DNA from: Unio delphinus
Taxonomy: Eukaryota > Mollusca > Bivalvia > Unionida > Unionidae
Assembly: GCA_029339505.1 (NCBI GenBank)
Contig: JAQISU010000163.1
Location: 5,847,501-5,911,500 of the forward strand
Reading direction: 5' to 3'
Length of the DNA: 64,000 nt
A model generated the notes under the pieces. That model was not told the origin of the DNA. It did no database searches and saw only the letters and a program-made list of their open reading frames with translations. The translations under genes were made by a program, and so were the position numbers. Below, in pieces: positions 22,440-29,777 of this stretch; position 1 is the stretch's first letter; the number at the start of each line of letters is the position of its first letter.

Positions 22440-23175
22440 CTTGCACTGTATAACCCTGCGTATGGCTAACTTTGAAATAAAAAACCCAGAACCAAAACAC
22501 ACGTTCGGAAGAATTTTAACAATGTAACAATGATTGACGCGAGTGACATTGCACTTTATGACCCTGCCTATGGTTAACTTTGAATCTCAAATCAAAACAC
22601 ACATCTTAGACTGTCGATAGAACAAAGCATATTTTGCTGCTGCTTCTTTTTCCCCTTCGACTTAGATTTGTTACAACTTGGCAACATTGTTTGTAGCGTG
22701 TGCTGAGAAACACAGGACATCCCTTAAATTTGGGATATGTTAAGAAGTCAGTCACACTACCATTTTACTAAATTGATGAATGAATGAAAATGAACATATT
22801 TCACATAGAATGTATGGTGTTCTTAATTATCCTTGTTTTGTTTTCCTTTCCTTCTGTGTGTATAGGAGATTGTGTGATTTTATTTTCCTTCCCTTCTGTT
22901 TTGATAGGATATTGTGTGGTTTGTTTTTAGGGCCACTCATATATCTCGAAAAGATATTAGCTTTCTTTGCCTCCACTTTCCCCTTGTCACTAGACAGTCC
23001 CATATACAAATAATATTCCCCATGTTCAATTTCCCTTGTCCCTATACAGACCCACCATGTTAAATTCCCCTTGTCCCTATAGTGCCCCACGACCTTTTGT
23101 CCCCATAGCGCCCCAAGCTGTTTTTGACTGGATTTTCCATTGTCCCCATATCGCCCCATATTACTATTTACGACT

Positions 23176-23181
23176 GCTTGA
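23176..23181. other. Left target-site duplication of element 2
   Basis: GCTTGA is repeated at 40153-40158. Because A23181 also fits the element terminus, the duplication can be scored as 5 to 7 bp. Confidence 0.75.
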
Positions 23182-23391
23182 GCAGCAGAGAGGGTGAACC
23201 TCACAACTTTCCGAGCGTCGATTCGAAAATCTGAGGCTTCTGCCAAATAGTAAAAAAAATGGCGTCTATTCGATAAAATAAGATTTCCTTATATACGCCA
23301 ACGTCGTTGTCATCCACCCTCTCTGCTGCTGGAACTTTCAGTTCTGGTTAACAAAAATCATTTACGATTTCAACCAAATATTTGATCGAGT
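23181..23391 (+). repeat. Element 2 left terminal inverted repeat
   Basis: It matches the reverse complement of 39941-40152 almost perfectly. Inside it, the terminal 16 bp (AGCAGCAGAGAGGGTG, 23181-23196) recur inverted at 23315-23330, so each end is itself a 150-bp stem-loop. The ATPase stop codon lies inside this repeat. Confidence 0.9.
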
Positions 23392-24041
23392 CCGATACGA
23401 TATCGAGTCCGAGGATCATGTAAATTTATTGTTACAAATCCATGCGGGGTTGACTGAGCATGACTAAAGAAATTTTTAAATTGATTGAAGTCCATATCGG
23501 AACACCATGTCTGCCAAATATTTCGTAGCGTATGTGTATCAACGCCGTTAAACACAGCAAGAATATTACAGTTATCTCTGATCACTTTTGGAATCTGAGT
23601 GTAGCGTTGAGTGACATATATCACATCAGTGTTTTTGTGACGCCCCCGGGAAAATATTCTAGCTGGGTTTTTTTGATTGTCTAACATCACATCGTCGTAT
23701 ACGACTAAATTGTTAATGCTCCCATCAAGGTCATCCACGGATGGCGCCTCGTCAATATCAGTTATAAAATCAATGGTATTCTCACCTTTAATTTCTAATG
23801 CATTCTCGTTAAAATCCTTTAACACTTCATAGCATCGTTGATCATCTACGCTAGGAGCAATTAAATACAACTTATCCCACTTCATCCATCTCATTATTAA
23901 ATTGAGCAACAATTGAGTCTTGCCGGATCCAGATGGCCCGATTATAATTGCACGGATAGAGTTTGGTAGCGCTGCATGATGCTTAACTGGTTCTCTTATT
24001 TTAGTCGCTGAAAAATCAATTATATTCATATCTCTATACAT
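23370..24041 (-). CDS. A32/FtsK-like genome-packaging ATPase
   Basis: 223 residues, starting at the ATG at 24041. The Walker A motif is IIIGPSGSGKTQLLLN near residue 35, and the Walker B-type motif is NNLVVYDDVML near residue 113. A sensor-like DVIYVTQRYTQIP and an Asn-Cys-Asn segment follow. The length and plan fit the compact packaging ATPases of Polintons and virophages, which pump DNA into the capsid. The last residues are encoded inside the terminal inverted repeat. Its start codon is only 5 bp from that of the divergent zinc-ribbon gene. No breaks are seen. Confidence 0.9.
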   Translation of the reverse strand: MYRDMNIIDFSATKIREPVKHHAALPNSIRAIIIGPSGSGKTQLLLNLIMRWMKWDKLYLIAPSVDDQRCYEVLKDFNENALEIKGENTIDFITDIDEAPSVDDLDGSINNLVVYDDVMLDNQKNPARIFSRGRHKNTDVIYVTQRYTQIPKVIRDNCNILAVFNGVDTHTLRNIWQTWCSDMDFNQFKNFFSHAQSTPHGFVTINLHDPRTRYRIGLDQIFG

Positions 24042-24046
24042 AAATT

Positions 24047-24253
24047 ATGGATCTATATTGTGTGAAGTGTAAAACGCGTACTAGCACAAATGATGTGACG
24101 ACGGTTACAACTAAAAATAACAGATCAGCACTAACTGGTAGATGTGCAACATGTGGTATAAAAAAGTTTAGATTTATTTCTACAAAATCAAAGATTTTAC
24201 AATCCGGAGATGTTTTAAAAAAAAACGAGGAGGTGATATCGCAGCCAAATTGA
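24047..24253 (+). CDS. Zinc-ribbon protein (DUF5679-like), frame 0
   Basis: 68 residues in the zero frame. The start YCVKCKTR, then GRCATCGIKKFRF, gives two Cys-x2-Cys pairs as in the DUF5679 zinc ribbons of large DNA viruses. After the ribbon a run of nine A leads into ten residues that look unstructured and then TGA at 24251. In the -1 frame the reading continues into a phospholipase A2 domain (24226-24585). The heptamer A AAA AAC at 24220-24226 lies in the correct phase for -1 slippage. Related proteins carry both domains in one chain, as I recall. The DNA could therefore express a short ribbon protein and a longer ribbon-PLA2 protein, or this copy has lost one A. Confidence 0.75.
   Translation: MDLYCVKCKTRTSTNDVTTVTTKNNRSALTGRCATCGIKKFRFISTKSKILQSGDVLKKNEEVISQPN
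24220..24226 (+). promoter_or_regulatory. Candidate -1 ribosomal frameshift site A AAA AAC
   Basis: The zero frame reads TTA AAA AAA AAC GAG, so AAA AAC sit in the P and A sites and the preceding base is A. This is a canonical X XXY YYZ heptamer. Slippage enters the PLA2 frame. A 7-bp inverted pair (CCTGGAA at 24262 and TTCCAGG at 24302) lies downstream. Its distance of about 36 nt exceeds the usual 5-9 nt spacer, so structural support is weak. Confidence 0.5.
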
Positions 24254-24585
24254 CAAAGCTCCCTGGAACCCCATGGGCAAAGTACCCCGGAGAAAAGCAC
24301 CTTCCAGGATATAGCTACTGTGGTCCCGGAACACGATTAGATATCAGACTTGATGATCAAAATCAACCCCGACCCGGTGAAGAACCAATAAACGCCATTG
24401 ATAAGGCCTGTCACCTTCATGATGTTGCTTATAAAAGCAGCAACCTGCAACACAGGCATCTCGCGGATGTGAAATTAATTCATGCGTTAAATGCTATTCC
24501 TGATAAATCTTTTAAAGAAAAGTTGGCTTCGTGGTTGGTAAAATCAGCTATGAAAGGCAAATTGATGATGGGTGCTGGTAATTAA
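24226..24585 (+). CDS. Parvovirus-like phospholipase A2 domain (-1 frame continuation)
   Basis: About 120 codons open in the -1 frame relative to the zinc ribbon, with no ATG near its beginning. It has GYSYCGPGT, resembling the Ca-binding loop, and INAIDKACHLHDVAY with the His-Asp catalytic pair, then a Lys/Leu-rich helix. The same arrangement defines the PLA2 domain of parvovirus VP1, which acts on endosomal membranes during entry. That role here is inference. The upstream part of this frame (GGDIAAKL) fits a linker to the ribbon. The lack of a start codon favours expression as a frameshifted fusion. It ends 4 bp before the integrase ATG. Confidence 0.75.
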   Translation, partial: RGGDIAAKLTKLPGTPWAKYPGEKHLPGYSYCGPGTRLDIRLDDQNQPRPGEEPINAIDKACHLHDVAYKSSNLQHRHLADVKLIHALNAIPDKSFKEKLASWLVKSAMKGKLMMGAGN

Positions 24586-24589
24586 TAAT

Positions 24590-25552
24590 ATGGAATCAAT
24601 TTATTATTCCCCAAGAGGATACTGGAGGGGTAAATCAGCAGTACATAAACTCGCTAGCGCTGCAAAAGTGAAAAAAACTACAGCGGCGGATTGGTTATCC
24701 AAACAGGCACTATGGCAAATTTATCTACCACCACCTAAACAAATTCAATTCTCGCATTTTGATGTGACCGCTCCTAATGAAGTTCATCAGGCTGATATAT
24801 TATTTCTGCCACATGATCGTGGTTACAAATACGCGTTAACCGTAGTTGATATTGCAAGTCGATACAAAGAAGCAGAACCGTTAAAAACAAAATCAGCCAC
24901 TGAAGTTGCTTCTGCATTTGAAAGGATTTATCGACGAGGTCCTCTGCACTGGCCGAATCTATTGCAGGTTGATCCTGGCAAGGAATTTCAGGGTGCGGTT
25001 CTATCTACAATGAAACATCATAATGTCACCATACGACGAGGGCATACTGCGCTACATCGTGATCAGGCCATTGTAGAACGATTTAATCGGACGATTGCTG
25101 AGCGGTTATTTGGATATCAATACGCAAAAGAATTCATTCAAGAAAAGCGATCCAGTGAATGGGTTAAAAGATTACCATCTGTGATTACTGCACTGAATAA
25201 CGAGATTACTAGAACAATCAACATGAAACCTATCAACGCGATTAAAAAGAAGTCAATACCCGTACAACCACAAAAAGATTTCCCTAGAAACGCTAGCGTT
25301 TCCCAACCAATTCTTGGTAGTAGTGTCATTGTGAGGTACTTATACGAACCAGGAGAGCTTGAAGGGGGTAGAAAAAGGGCTACTGATCCTATTTGGAGCG
25401 TCACTACGCATAAGATATCTAGTATAACACGATCAACTGGTAGACCAGCAATCTATAAACTGGATTCAACTGCTCCTCAGCGAGGATTTACTCGACAACA
25501 ACTACAAGTGATTCCCGAGGATACTCAATTGCCACCGCATGGTCTTAATTAG
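24590..25552 (+). CDS. Retroviral-type (rve) integrase
   Basis: 320 residues from the ATG at 24590, the first good start, 4 bp after the upstream stop. The catalytic triad is visible: Asp in NEVHQADILF, Asp in LLQVDPGKEF, and Glu in DQAIVERFNRT. The last two are 34 residues apart by my count. The N-terminal part (SAVHKLASAAKVKKTTAADW) looks like the helical region that precedes rve cores in Polintons. The C-terminal part has VIVRYLYEPGE and RKRATDPIWSVTTHKI, an SH3-like tail, and no chromodomain. It inserts the element's DNA, consistent with the target duplication. The frame is intact. Confidence 0.88.
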   Translation: MESIYYSPRGYWRGKSAVHKLASAAKVKKTTAADWLSKQALWQIYLPPPKQIQFSHFDVTAPNEVHQADILFLPHDRGYKYALTVVDIASRYKEAEPLKTKSATEVASAFERIYRRGPLHWPNLLQVDPGKEFQGAVLSTMKHHNVTIRRGHTALHRDQAIVERFNRTIAERLFGYQYAKEFIQEKRSSEWVKRLPSVITALNNEITRTINMKPINAIKKKSIPVQPQKDFPRNASVSQPILGSSVIVRYLYEPGELEGGRKRATDPIWSVTTHKISSITRSTGRPAIYKLDSTAPQRGFTRQQLQVIPEDTQLPPHGLN

Positions 25553-25775
25553 CACCCAGGGTGCTGGCACCCCGGCGTCTATTGCACTCAAGACAAGTCA
25601 ACATCACATTATTTCTGACATGACCGAGATTGTTATTTTTTCTGTCTACGGTGAATTGGCGAGGATCCTTATCCGAATACTGCCAACGCATTATACAATT
25701 GCAACTCGCGCAGTGATTATTCTGTTGTTTCTTCAAAGTGATTATTAATTTAGCATCAATATCAAATTCTCGTTG
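25545..25775 (-). CDS. HNH endonuclease-like domain, -1 frame continuation of PolB-helicase
   Basis: The 77-codon frame begins where a -1 shift at A AAA AAC (minus strand, 25781-25775) would enter it and ends at 25545. It contains HCASCNCIM, then FTVDRKNNNLGHVRNNV and LTCLECNRRRG, giving two Cys-x2-Cys pairs and an HNH-type core. It has no ATG. Related helicase-containing elements carry an HNH-type zinc domain at the end of the same polypeptide, as far as I recall. I therefore read it as the C-terminal domain of the polymerase-helicase, reached by frameshifting, or split off by loss of one A. It overlaps the end of the integrase gene by 8 bp, tail to tail. Confidence 0.7.
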   Translation of the reverse strand, partial: QREFDIDAKLIITLKKQQNNHCASCNCIMRWQYSDKDPRQFTVDRKNNNLGHVRNNVMLTCLECNRRRGASTLGAN

Positions 25776-28700
25776 TTTTTTTTTGTCCTGTTGTTTGTAA
25801 CCGGAGAGTTTTTATTAATGATGCTAACATCAATATCACTTATTGTTGTGTCATTATCATCACCAATGATTTCATCATCGCCTGACTCTGTCAGGACAAT
25901 TCTTCGAAGCTGATTTATTCTTCGTACTCTGGATACTGCGAGATAGACTAAATTCGACCATTCGATGCGATTATCTACCATCCAAACAATTGTATCCGAT
26001 ATAGTCAATCCCTGTGAAGAGTGTATTGTTGCTGCGTATCCTAGCGTCCATGGGGATTTATTAGCACGCAATGCATCTTCAACGACATTGATATCAACCA
26101 GCACAATATCATTTAACACGAGAATCTGCTTTTCACTTCCTGACTTTGTCAGGCTTGGAATATCAACTTCTATATTCTGCTTTCGTGTATCCGAAGGCCT
26201 ATAACACAACGGTACTGGAAGCGTTGCAAATTTTTCTTTATGCAATTCAAATAACTTCATCTGAAGTGTGTCTCTGACTATTTTTCTACTTGCTACTATC
26301 AAATCATTTGGTCTCCACGTTTCCCAGAAATCATTCATAGGAGTTTCTGAAATTATTTCACGCGCTATTTCGCATTGGATTTTATCCGGTTGTAATCTAA
26401 GCAGTGCTTTGAACTCGCGTAATTGTTCATCAAGTGATCTATGGTCGGTATTAATTTCTTCATAATAGTCTACAGAACCCTTTAGCCATTCATGTGGAGA
26501 TCCACCGACAAATGGTGGTGGTTGGCCGTGATCACCGCACATGACGACTTTTGTGTTTTTGTTTAACAACCACTCAAGAAATGTTTTTAATACATCTAAT
26601 GACACTGTGCATATTTCATCCCAAATTATGATTTCAGGAATGAATTTATCACCCATACGCTCAGGAGTCCATTTGTCACCTTTCCATCGAAAAAAACTAT
26701 GATAAGTACAGGCATTTACCCCTCGCTGTATCATCTCTCTGGCGAGTCTGTGAGTCGGTGTTAACACAATCATGTTAGTAGAAATACAAGTATTTCCACC
26801 ACCACGATATAATTCAATTGCACGAGTTGTCTTTCCTGACCCACCACAACCGTTTAAATAAACTGTCTTGTATCTACATATTGGATCAGATACCGGTGGT
26901 GCATTAGAAAATTCTGATTGAATCTCATCACATTTTAAGTACTTTTCATCCATGGCAACGTCTGCGGATTCACAATACTCATGTAGCATCTCCTTTTTAA
27001 ATCGCCAACGCCCCCACGCTTCCTCCGGATCTGTGAATGCCGCTACAGCTGATTTGTACTTATTGTGTATATACATCGAATCAGTGGCTACTCTAACCGC
27101 GGTATTACGAAATCTATTTATCATCGAAAATAAATTGATAGAAGCATAAGCTAGCATAGAACTTCTCAAATGTGTGTACTGGGAATTATATCCATCACAG
27201 TAGGTAACAACCGTACCCAATTTCTCACCATTGGATAGAAAAGCATCCTTACGGGATACAAGTTTTCCCTGTTTCGTTAAATCCGTTACAAGAAAATCGT
27301 ATTCAGCGACGTCTATGATCAACCGCGAGGAAAATTTTGCATTGTCGTATCTTCCACCCTGGGTAAATTTACCGATTATTTTTCGTCCAAAATCCTTTGC
27401 TTGTTCTTTTTTACTTTCAAATAACTTCTTAGACCAATTTATGATTTCTTCTTCATTGAAATCTGGACACTGTTTTCGTAGTTCGCTGATTATACGATCT
27501 AGATCGGGTTGTGGTAGCCAAACTTCTTTCTGAGCTCGATAGCATATAATAGCTTCGGAAACAATCAACGATATCAGCATGCCACAATCAATCATATATC
27601 GTAGTAACACTATTGGCATCCAGGTCTTTTCAGATAGGTGTCTACCGAGCCAAACATAACTACACGGATGTAACCCTGTAGCGAGTTCAAATGATATCAC
27701 ACGAGCGAATCCGGTTAAATCAAAATCAGGCAATGGTCCATTAATCGCAACACGAGTCATTTCATGCGTGGGGTGTCCAAATCGTTTAAAATAGTTACTG
27801 CATTCTCCATACCCGAGAAAACTTCCAGGATAACACGCGGATATATCAATTGAAATCATACCGTCACGATGGTATTTTGTATTCCACAGTCCTCCATGAC
27901 CAAATTCGATGCAACTCAATTTAACGTCCTCGAGAAAATCACTTCGTGTTGGACGCCAGGAGTTTTTTTCTCTTGCGAAGTGAGCTACCACTGAAGAAAT
28001 AGTAAAACTATCCGTGAGTAGTTTTTCATGGAAACTCTCTGGTGAAAAATCATTAGCGACTTTTCTCATTCTGTTATCTAATTCTTCAACGCGATATAAT
28101 TCACCATTTGGTCTTACAAATTGATCAAATCCTGATTCGGAACCAGCACTACTAAGTAACCACACTGACACAGGATCATCTTTACACAACGCATGAATAG
28201 CATCAAATAATTTCTCTTCATAGAAAACATCCCCGGAAAATTCCCCGGAAAATTTCCGGGGGATATATCTCACGATTCGTTCTCGTGGAAATATTGTTAC
28301 CGCAGGTGTCCACGCGTGTTCGTTATGATCAATAATTTGTATTGGCGCTCCTTGTAATCTATATTTCGGTTCGTGTAATACTTCCCCGGTTATTGTCGTT
28401 ACTGATATTGGGAATTTTAATAATGTCTCTAATTTAGCTATATCAGAAATCTTTGCACCGTGCTGTTTCACTGTCAGTTCCCATTCGGTTATTTTCCTAC
28501 GTCGCAGATCAGTTAGTTTATTTCCTCGGGATGCATTTGTGAAGTGTTCCATTACCCGTGTTGCTACACAATTGAGCCTTGACGAAGTCAACGGTGAATA
28601 TTTCATAGGAGCTAGTTTTGCAATATCGGGTTTATCATTTAACGGATATATCCCATAAACCATTGCTGTTACGGGATAAGATCTTTCGTAGTATGGTTTA

Positions 28701-29395
28701 TCAATGCCGGTTAGAATCCCTGGTTTGGAATCTCTACTCACAATAACAGCTTTTTTATTCTTGAGGATTGGTTCAAATTTATCCTTAATAATCCATTTGC
28801 CTTCGACTTCGATAATGAATTTTATTCTGAAAAAATACTTCTGATTGGAATTGCTTTGTTGGGAATTGCTTTGCTTGAAATCCTTTGGATTTCCACCTTT
28901 GGATTTCCATCTTTGAATTTCCCCTTTGGATGGAAATTGCTTTGCAATTTCACCAAGGTGTGAAATTATCTCAGCTGCTCTTTTATCGTTCATAGTAGCA
29001 TCGATGATAGGTACATTGACATCTTCATCAATAATTCGAAATGTCGACCAACAGTATGCTGCACCGTCTCGGTAGAATTCATTAAAACACTCCCTGATTT
29101 TACCGAGTATAGTTCTATCACCGATTAGACGTTTTGGTGTATCAGAGACTCTATCGAGATTGAATTTAGTATTTCTCCAAGGCTTAATTTTCGATAATCT
29201 TTGGAACTCCCTATCAAGATTGAATTTAGTATTTTTCCAAGGTTTGATTTTCGATAATCTTTGGAACTCCCTATCAAGATTGAATTTAGTATTTTTCCAA
29301 GGTTTGATTTTCGATAATCTTTGGAACTCCCTATCAAGATTGAATTTAGTATTTTTCCAGGGCTTAATTTTCGATAATCTCTTGAACTCCTCCAT
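25745..29395 (-). CDS. Family-B DNA polymerase fused to SF1 (Pif1/RecD-like) helicase
   Basis: 1216 residues from the ATG at 29395. It starts with four tandem 20-residue repeats. The polymerase part has motif A as SIDISACYPGSF (near residue 515), a motif-B-like block DFGRKIIGKFTQGGRYD (near 670), and motif C as VRVATDSMYIHNK (near 770), with ATDS in place of DTDS. The C-terminal 370 residues are a superfamily 1 helicase: Walker A GCGGSGKTT, then IIIWDEIC, VVMCGDHGQPPPF, YAATIHSSQGLTI and YLAVSRVRR. It would copy the element, probably by protein priming as in other Polintons; that is inference. The gene diverges from the zinc-finger gene 42 bp away. Confidence 0.85.
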   Translation of the reverse strand: MEEFKRLSKIKPWKNTKFNLDREFQRLSKIKPWKNTKFNLDREFQRLSKIKPWKNTKFNLDREFQRLSKIKPWRNTKFNLDRVSDTPKRLIGDRTILGKIRECFNEFYRDGAAYCWSTFRIIDEDVNVPIIDATMNDKRAAEIISHLGEIAKQFPSKGEIQRWKSKGGNPKDFKQSNSQQSNSNQKYFFRIKFIIEVEGKWIIKDKFEPILKNKKAVIVSRDSKPGILTGIDKPYYERSYPVTAMVYGIYPLNDKPDIAKLAPMKYSPLTSSRLNCVATRVMEHFTNASRGNKLTDLRRRKITEWELTVKQHGAKISDIAKLETLLKFPISVTTITGEVLHEPKYRLQGAPIQIIDHNEHAWTPAVTIFPRERIVRYIPRKFSGEFSGDVFYEEKLFDAIHALCKDDPVSVWLLSSAGSESGFDQFVRPNGELYRVEELDNRMRKVANDFSPESFHEKLLTDSFTISSVVAHFAREKNSWRPTRSDFLEDVKLSCIEFGHGGLWNTKYHRDGMISIDISACYPGSFLGYGECSNYFKRFGHPTHEMTRVAINGPLPDFDLTGFARVISFELATGLHPCSYVWLGRHLSEKTWMPIVLLRYMIDCGMLISLIVSEAIICYRAQKEVWLPQPDLDRIISELRKQCPDFNEEEIINWSKKLFESKKEQAKDFGRKIIGKFTQGGRYDNAKFSSRLIIDVAEYDFLVTDLTKQGKLVSRKDAFLSNGEKLGTVVTYCDGYNSQYTHLRSSMLAYASINLFSMINRFRNTAVRVATDSMYIHNKYKSAVAAFTDPEEAWGRWRFKKEMLHEYCESADVAMDEKYLKCDEIQSEFSNAPPVSDPICRYKTVYLNGCGGSGKTTRAIELYRGGGNTCISTNMIVLTPTHRLAREMIQRGVNACTYHSFFRWKGDKWTPERMGDKFIPEIIIWDEICTVSLDVLKTFLEWLLNKNTKVVMCGDHGQPPPFVGGSPHEWLKGSVDYYEEINTDHRSLDEQLREFKALLRLQPDKIQCEIAREIISETPMNDFWETWRPNDLIVASRKIVRDTLQMKLFELHKEKFATLPVPLCYRPSDTRKQNIEVDIPSLTKSGSEKQILVLNDIVLVDINVVEDALRANKSPWTLGYAATIHSSQGLTISDTIVWMVDNRIEWSNLVYLAVSRVRRINQLRRIVLTESGDDEIIGDDNDTTISDIDVSIINKNSPVTNNRTKKNNENLILMLN
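25775..25781 (-). promoter_or_regulatory. Second candidate -1 frameshift site A AAA AAC
   Basis: The minus strand reads ACA AAA AAA AAC AAC GAG in the PolB-helicase frame, with nine A then C. This is the same phase and the same run length as the site at 24220-24226. Slippage enters the HNH frame; without it, translation stops 10 codons after the AAC, at 25745. Confidence 0.5.
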
Positions 29396-29400
29396 GTTAT
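29163..29400 (-). repeat. Four 60-bp coding repeats at the PolB-helicase N-terminus
   Basis: Four near-identical units each encode EFQRLSKIKPWKNTKFNLDR. The outer units carry more differences than the inner ones. The fossil relative at 52.6 kb has a single related unit, so the array expanded in this lineage. Confidence 0.9.
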
Positions 29401-29437
29401 AATTAAAACAAGTATTTAAATAGAAAAATATAGTATA
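29396..29437. promoter_or_regulatory. Short divergent promoter region
   Basis: 42 bp separate the PolB-helicase ATG (minus) from the zinc-finger ATG (plus). The spacer is almost entirely A/T with TATTTAAATAG and TATAGTATAA, which could serve as TATA-like elements for both genes. Confidence 0.4.
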
Positions 29438-29764
29438 ATGAATCACTGCAAGTGGCTAATGATTGGATCTACAACCCCGTGTAACAAATCATGCAGAAGT
29501 GAATTCTGTGGGTATCATATGCAAAGCGTGAGAAACGGTTCAAAAGGCCCTCTCCCATGCCTCCAATGTGGGGTGGGTGTTAGAGGAAAATCGCAATTAT
29601 GCCTTGCTTGTGGGGGTAAACGATACAGGGAACTAAAACGCTACTATGACAAACGAATCATTGACTCCGTCATCCTTGATAAAATCAAGGACAAAGTAAT
29701 AAAAACCCCTCAAGATTATATCCAGAGATTTATAATTAAAGCAGATAATAAATTAGACAAGTAG
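29438..29764 (+). CDS. Small zinc-finger protein
   Basis: 108 residues. The Cys/His pattern starts with HCKWLM, continues CNKSC...CGYH and LPCLQCGVGV, and ends CLACGGKRYRELKRYYD, giving two likely zinc-binding modules followed by a Lys/Asp-rich helix. Similar small Cys-rich proteins are found in this element type. DNA or RNA binding is possible but unproven. It is the first rightward gene after PolB-helicase, 13 bp before the HNH endonuclease gene. A decayed homologue is at 52.8-53.3 kb in the same position. Confidence 0.7.
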   Translation: MNHCKWLMIGSTTPCNKSCRSEFCGYHMQSVRNGSKGPLPCLQCGVGVRGKSQLCLACGGKRYRELKRYYDKRIIDSVILDKIKDKVIKTPQDYIQRFIIKADNKLDK

Positions 29765-29777
29765 TATTATTATACAA

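Larger units (their letters stand above)
7023..23165. mobile_element. Element 1: decayed Polinton/Maverick-like virus-derived element
   Basis: The left end (7023, AGTAATATGGGGC...) recurs as its reverse complement at 23165. The flanking arms are inverted copies over about 2.5 kb. Between the arms are minus-strand remnants of an F54H12.2-like capsid-type protein, penton-like protein, minor virion protein, membrane protein, retroviral-type integrase with chromodomain, A32-type ATPase and lysine-rich proteins. This is the gene set of Polinton/Maverick or adintovirus-like elements. PolB and an adenain-type protease are not recognisable, nearly every gene is broken, and the right arm holds a 2.5-kb LINE. 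I find no target-site duplication at the outer ends. It is therefore an old, non-autonomous copy. Outer borders are good to a few bases. Confidence 0.85.
18245..23165 (-). repeat. Element 1 right terminal inverted repeat, split by a LINE
   Basis: The segments 18245-19964 and 22440-23165 together are the inverted copy of 7023-9500. The outer tip at 23165 reads as the reverse complement of the left tip. The copies show scattered mismatches and small indels, so the element is not young. Confidence 0.9.

Noticed and set aside
24250..24252. TTG as a start for the phospholipase A2 frame
   Set aside because: Non-AUG starts of this kind are not normally used in animal nuclear genes, and the frame is clearly open upstream to the slippery site.
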